From assembly GCA_027016315.1 (NCBI GenBank), contig JALWAP010000053.1, positions 1 to 40,750 on the forward strand: a stretch of DNA of 40,750 bases, read 5' to 3'. This DNA is from Anaerolineae bacterium (GTDB lineage Bacteria; Chloroflexota; Anaerolineae; S016-19). Each line of letters starts with the position of its first letter. Position 1 is the first letter of the stretch. Below are positions 37,901-40,750 of this stretch, one piece after another. Under the pieces are notes generated by a model. That model was not told where the DNA came from, made no database searches, and saw only the letters and a program-made list of their open reading frames with translations. Made by a program: the position numbers and the translations under genes.

Positions 37901-38014
37901 TACCTGGTGTCGGAGAGCGGTGTTCTGCTTGTCCTGCCGCACATCCCATTGCAGGCTGCTCTTAAATTCTACAGTCTGGCTTTCGCCGCCGGCGATCAGA
38001 TCTTTGATGTTCAT
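34928..38014 (-). CDS. AlbA_2 (Schlafen-like) domain fused to DUF499-type P-loop ATPase
   Basis: 1028 residues. An N-terminal Schlafen AlbA_2 domain (about 1-155) has QTVEFKSSLQWD, LKTIAAFLNTDGGTLIIGV and GEEFYIRVQTTTRPL. The remainder (about 190-1000) matches DUF499 ATPases: Walker A QTPFGGGKTHALIAMYHKA (about 256-275), Walker B PVLILMDEVLEY (about 332-343), and RTRGVLRLLSLVVYGLRE in the AAA-like half. DUF499 proteins are often encoded beside DUF1156 methylases in loci named as phage defence. AlbA_2 domains bind or cut nucleic acids or act as protein partners. GGGGAGG precedes the ATG, 15 bp after the DUF262 gene. The likely role is the motor or regulatory ATPase of the operon; the AlbA_2 fusion is its unusual feature. 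Confidence 0.85.
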   Translation of the reverse strand: MNIKDLIAGGESQTVEFKSSLQWDVRQDKQNTALRHQVLKTIAAFLNTDGGTLIIGVEDDGNVLGLDADLALVKNSRDRFEQLVASLLSDHLGAQYAPLIQGRFEEVDGKLVYVIEVRPASDPVFLKGAKGEEFYIRVQTTTRPLNTRETVKYIQNRWPALKDARKIVTERQEQPGDVVRAFHTIAIPHDDILEGRLTMDVFAADLWEVFQGRAPDEYQDPARFFQKTYPTEGLTNLLAVVEKRLSGGGGDPVIQVQTPFGGGKTHALIAMYHKAREWNARTVVLVGTVLDANKDTLWGVMAEQLTGTRSGFKGQTAPGREALRSLLAAHQPVLILMDEVLEYAIKAAGVTVGRSNLAAQTQAFLQELTETVDTLERACLVVTLPSSLLERYDENAERLFQQMQKVLGRMEKIYTPVQEHEISPVIRRRLFSRVDETAARQIVKQFLRYAEKENLLPPGMEPSEYRDRFLASYPFLPDAIDVLYHRWGSFTSFQRTRGVLRLLSLVVYGLRERNLPYITLADFDLADSEIRRELLKHIGPEFDSVIAADITDATAGAHKVDQELGDAYRWLHLGTRVATTVFLYSFSGGTERGATLGEIKRHATTLQNPSSVVAEALEHLKTRLFYLQQSDGKVYFSNQPNLNRILLMREENVQPEEIANLEQERLRRRVSGRQFKVYIWPESENDIADTPELKLLIFRQRDQQKMRRFLEKKGQTPRVHRNTLFFLAPMEHEHLALQRLLRRYAALRSIERDTTLRLNAEQRKDVRERLVKLEHDVTDQVRNAYRFVYIPAQGGDLRELDMGMGTYGMDTPLDEQVYEILRTNNEILERLEPLVLKESYLRDQAYVSTAQLARSWSRTPGALRVVSEDAWRDSIAQGVRRGLFGLGVLEDGEIRCQSFKESPMVALIEGEIIIKDEICEAQRREFDTLSPITEGTIDKQREQDEKQIEEEPGKFVSGGLSPVLSSFHLRLVVPKGKVSDLLGLLYFLQAKFNRLEVTIQVSDGQISEQEYKDKVEETLRQMGVEKIE

Positions 38015-38029
38015 GGACTAATCCTCCCC

Positions 38030-40135
38030 TTACGTCCAGTTCATCTGAATGTATTCCACTGTCTGCTCTGGATCCAGGGCCCGTGAGGTAGTGCGCACCC
38101 GAATGTAGAATTCCTTTCCCTTTGGCCCCTTGATGAAGACTGGTTCCGGCGCCTTTTCTACCTCGACCACATACACCAGTTTGCCGTCCACTTCCTCAAA
38201 TCGTCCCCGAATCAGGTGATTGTACTGAGGACCAATTGCTTCCGAGATGAGGTTGGCCAGGAGTTGTTCGAAGCGATCCTGGGAGTTTTGAACAAGGGCC
38301 AGGTCCTGCTCCAAGCCATAGATGTTTCCGTCATCTTCCACCCCGATGATGAGCGTGCCACCTTCTGTGTTGAGAAAAGCGGCAATTGTTTTCAAAACAG
38401 TGTGACGTAGGGCTGTATTTACCTGCCTCTGGCGCACGTCCCATTGAAGGGTGCTCTTGAATTCGACGAAGGGGCTCTCTCCCATTTCAATGAGATCTTT
38501 TACCGGGCGCAGTCGAGTTTCCTCCCGCTTTACCAACAAGCTCCCCAGGAAGTCGTTCAACTTCTTGGCGATCAAGGCCCGCCGGGCTTCCAGGAACTCC
38601 TCATAACGCTCTACTTTCCACAGTTCGGGATTTTTGGGAATGAACTGCTTGTCCAAAGCTCCCGGGAATCGTTCCTCAACTTCGAACAGGTATTCTTCAG
38701 GGCGACGGTTGCTCAATCGCTGGTTGGTCGATGCCGTCAGAAAAGCCCGGTTAGCAATCTCGTTTACTTTCTTCCTATCCAGGTGATTCCCGGGCTCGTA
38801 TAGCTCCTTGTACAGAAGATCTTGAGGGAAAATGTGGTGGCTGTGAATGTAATAGCGGTTCTTTGGAGTGCGGGCTAAAGGCATACCGTTGAACCAATCT
38901 ACAGCGCCAAGGGCTTTGGCCAGGATGAACGTCATCCGGTAAAGCGGATGTTGTGCTCCGCGGCCTACGAAGTCCGCTGGACGAACCTCCACCCTCCCTC
39001 GCTGATCGACGATCTGGATGCGGAGTTCCTCCCAAGGAGACGTTTCTCGCACTACAATGCTCACATCATGCTCAAGGCGTTGATCGGTCTGCCCCGTGTA
39101 GCGGGCCCAGATATGTGCGTTGTACAACCAGTGGATTGCATCCTGAAGGGTCCGCTCATCAGGGAATGTACCACCGTTCAGGGAAAGGTACACGACGATA
39201 GGGATTAGAACGTTGGTGGTATTTAGATCTTCCGTGGAGTGTATATATGCTCGACCAGGCAACAACGCAACCAGGTAGTCGAGCAAGTCAGAAAGCAAAT
39301 TCCAGCCTTTGACAAGCTCTTCGCGTGGCGTGTGGTGGATAGTCTCGAAAAGTGCCCGGCGCACGACGACCCCTGTAAGCGCACGAGTCATGAAGGTGAG
39401 ATCGAAATAAAAATGTCGATCACCCAGCGACGAAATCTTGGCTTTCATCTCCCTGCGTGCAGCAGGCCATTTGCCTGTTACATGGGTCAAAGCGAGTTCG
39501 GCGTCGGTCAGCTTGGTTCCCTGACTGTTCACTCGGTCGAAGATGTCAATAGCTTCGTCTAACCCTGCTTGAGAGGGCACGATTTGCACCGGGAGATCGA
39601 TGTTACGAATTTGCCGAAGACGCTCCAGATTTTCACTATACCGCTCGGCCAACTCTATGACCTGTGCATCATCCTCTGCCTGTTCTCTGGCGATTCCAAA
39701 GACGCTGATTTTTTTCGTGAAGGCATCTACCACCCGTATCCATAGGGGGTTGTCTTGCATCTTGGAGGCCTGGTAATACTGAAATTCGCCCGTTTGCAAG
39801 TTGAAATAGAGTTCCCGGGGATCGGTATGGATGTCCTCATCAGTGTAGAAAGGGGGAATCTCGCCGGTAAGAAGCATGTAAAGAGTGGTCAACCGCTGCT
39901 GTCCATCCAAAATGATAGATACGGTACCCATCTCTGGATCGTAGGTTGCAGTGTTCTTGAGTTCAGGCGGGTGGGTCGTTTTCCAGAAGAGCAGCGCGCC
40001 GATGGGGTATTCTCTGAACAAAGATACCATCAACTGCTTTGCCTGCTCGCGGCTCCATACATACTCCCGCTGAAACTCGGGAAGCACCAAGTCCCTGTTA
40101 CGAATATCAGTAACGAGTTCAGCGATTTTCGTCAT
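38030..40135 (-). CDS. DUF262/HNH (GmrSD-like) protein with C-terminal AlbA_2 domain
   Basis: 701 residues. The N-terminal DUF262 domain (about 1-230) has LVLPEFQREYVWSREQAKQL, PIGALLFWK and the ParB-like DGQQRLTTLYMLL motif (about 77-89). A helical middle is followed by a DUF1524/HNH nuclease-like region (about 425-485: YYIHSHHIFPQDLLYKE, then NRAFLTASTNQRLSNRRPEEYL). A C-terminal AlbA_2 domain (about 546-701) closely resembles the one at the N-terminus of the next protein. DUF262 plus HNH is the architecture of type IV GmrSD-like restriction enzymes, where DUF262 uses NTP and HNH cuts. GGAGGTATTGCT precedes the ATG. It lies in tight operon spacing between the methylase and DUF499 genes, so it is the probable effector nuclease. 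Confidence 0.85.
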   Translation of the reverse strand: MTKIAELVTDIRNRDLVLPEFQREYVWSREQAKQLMVSLFREYPIGALLFWKTTHPPELKNTATYDPEMGTVSIILDGQQRLTTLYMLLTGEIPPFYTDEDIHTDPRELYFNLQTGEFQYYQASKMQDNPLWIRVVDAFTKKISVFGIAREQAEDDAQVIELAERYSENLERLRQIRNIDLPVQIVPSQAGLDEAIDIFDRVNSQGTKLTDAELALTHVTGKWPAARREMKAKISSLGDRHFYFDLTFMTRALTGVVVRRALFETIHHTPREELVKGWNLLSDLLDYLVALLPGRAYIHSTEDLNTTNVLIPIVVYLSLNGGTFPDERTLQDAIHWLYNAHIWARYTGQTDQRLEHDVSIVVRETSPWEELRIQIVDQRGRVEVRPADFVGRGAQHPLYRMTFILAKALGAVDWFNGMPLARTPKNRYYIHSHHIFPQDLLYKELYEPGNHLDRKKVNEIANRAFLTASTNQRLSNRRPEEYLFEVEERFPGALDKQFIPKNPELWKVERYEEFLEARRALIAKKLNDFLGSLLVKREETRLRPVKDLIEMGESPFVEFKSTLQWDVRQRQVNTALRHTVLKTIAAFLNTEGGTLIIGVEDDGNIYGLEQDLALVQNSQDRFEQLLANLISEAIGPQYNHLIRGRFEEVDGKLVYVVEVEKAPEPVFIKGPKGKEFYIRVRTTSRALDPEQTVEYIQMNWT

Positions 40136-40150
40136 AGCAATACCTCCAGT

Positions 40151-40750
40151 TTAAATATCATCGAACAGCACTTCCCGCCATTCCCTAACGGCTCGGCGCA
40201 CGCGCTCGCGACCGGCCAGGAAGCCATCCAGCAGCTTCTTCTCCTTGCTGGTGATAGGCAATGTCTCTGAAATGGCCTGGGCGACTCGGTAGAAGGCCTC
40301 ATTGGCCCCGTAACCCGTGACCGAAAGCAAGTTTACCATCTTCTCCTGTTCCCCGGCTTCCCAGTAGCGCAACGCCAGGTGCAGCACGTTGATCAGTTCC
40401 CGCGAGTCTTTCTCCATGTCCTCCACTTTGCGCTGGTGGGGACCCAGAACGCGCACGAACTCCCGCTCTTTCTTGATGAAGGTGCCGCGGCGGTTCCACT
40501 CCTGGGCCAGGTCGATGCCGCAGGACTGGGCCAGTTTGCGGGCCTCGTCGAAGGGCGCGCGGGCTTCGCCGAAGTTCCAGCGCCAGAGGACGTAGAAGCG
40601 GGTGAGGGGGTCGATCTCGCCCGCGAAGCCGTTGTGCAGGATCTGGCGCACCGCGAAGTCGGTGGCCAGGGTGCGTACCTCCTCCAGCAGGCGGTCGGCG
40701 CGGATGATGTTGCCCTCGTAGTCCATGATTTTCTCGTACTTGCCGAAGAC
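40151..40750 (-). CDS. C-terminal part of DUF1156-type DNA methyltransferase (cut by window end)
   Basis: Visible are 199 codons including VFGKYEKI before the ORF-track Met, with no stop up to the window edge, so this is the 3' end of a longer gene. The segment RFYVLWRWNFGEARAPFDEARKLAQ and KEREFVRVLGPHQRK match, from memory, the C-terminal region of DUF1156-containing adenine-specific methylases found next to DUF499 genes. The methylase catalytic motif (NPPY-type) and zinc ribbon lie outside the window, so methyltransferase activity is inferred. The stop is 15 bp before the DUF262 gene start. Confidence 0.7.
   Translation of the reverse strand, partial: VFGKYEKIMDYEGNIIRADRLLEEVRTLATDFAVRQILHNGFAGEIDPLTRFYVLWRWNFGEARAPFDEARKLAQSCGIDLAQEWNRRGTFIKKEREFVRVLGPHQRKVEDMEKDSRELINVLHLALRYWEAGEQEKMVNLLSVTGYGANEAFYRVAQAISETLPITSKEKKLLDGFLAGRERVRRAVREWREVLFDDI

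Overview
This is about 40.7 kb of GC-rich bacterial chromosome. Strong AGGAGG-type ribosome binding sites, TTGACA/TATAAT-type promoters and ordinary housekeeping genes (gap, yvcK, trmFO, thrC, dnaX, maeB, gltA, dnaA, three tRNAs) mark it as bacterial. My best guess for the phylum is Chloroflexota or a near relative. This rests on the RskA-type sigma/anti-sigma pair, the pterin/lipid/glycosyltransferase neighbourhood and the style of the intergenic repeats. It is an inference, because the window has no rRNA or other decisive marker.

Layout. 1-2364 (-): a yvcK-gap operon with a clear promoter. 2365-3009: intergenic, holding a 292-bp MITE-like element. 3010-5781 (+): trmFO, a small membrane protein and thrC, all overlapping. 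5982-7205 (+): an MFS transporter. 7324-8643 (-): an ECF sigma factor and its RskA-like anti-sigma factor. 8644-9098: a repeat-rich gap. 9099-10892 (+): a membrane-anchored sulfatase/LtaS-like protein. 10994-13119 (+): oxidative-stress genes (membrane-anchored MsrAB, DPSL-type ferritin, cytochrome b5-like protein). 13239-19444 (+): an unusual cluster of CDP-alcohol phosphatidyltransferase, LPG-synthase-TM protein, GTP cyclohydrolase II, RibD-C reductase, zinc-less MDR dehydrogenase, PTPS homologue, an ORF remnant and a GT4 glycosyltransferase. 19615-27036 (+): dnaX, a subtilase and two tandem GT-C-like membrane proteins, the first with a very AT-rich middle. 27200-30706 (+): malic enzyme-phosphotransacetylase fusion and citrate synthase. 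30776-32263 (-): dnaA. 32683-32966 (+): tRNA-Ser(UGA), tRNA-Ser(GCU), tRNA-Arg(GCG). 33011-33302: a second, inverted copy of the MITE. 33439-33800 (-): an IS3-family remnant. 33869-40750 (-): a compact operon of a DUF1156-type methylase C-terminus (cut by the window end), a DUF262/HNH-AlbA_2 protein, an AlbA_2-DUF499 ATPase, and a frameshifted SH3-domain lipoprotein.

Two regions look least described. The first is the right-hand operon. It resembles a phage-defence locus (methylase, GmrSD-like nuclease, large ATPase) in which the nuclease and the ATPase carry near-copies of the same Schlafen AlbA_2 domain. The second is the 13.2-19.4 kb cluster. It joins the first steps of pyrimidine/pterin chemistry (RibA, RibD-C, PTPS with Glu in place of the catalytic Cys) to membrane-lipid enzymes and a glycosyltransferase, and it lacks the rest of the riboflavin or folate pathway. 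It may make an unknown pterin- or pyrimidine-derived glycolipid. Function in both cases is inferred from domain content; no searches were run.
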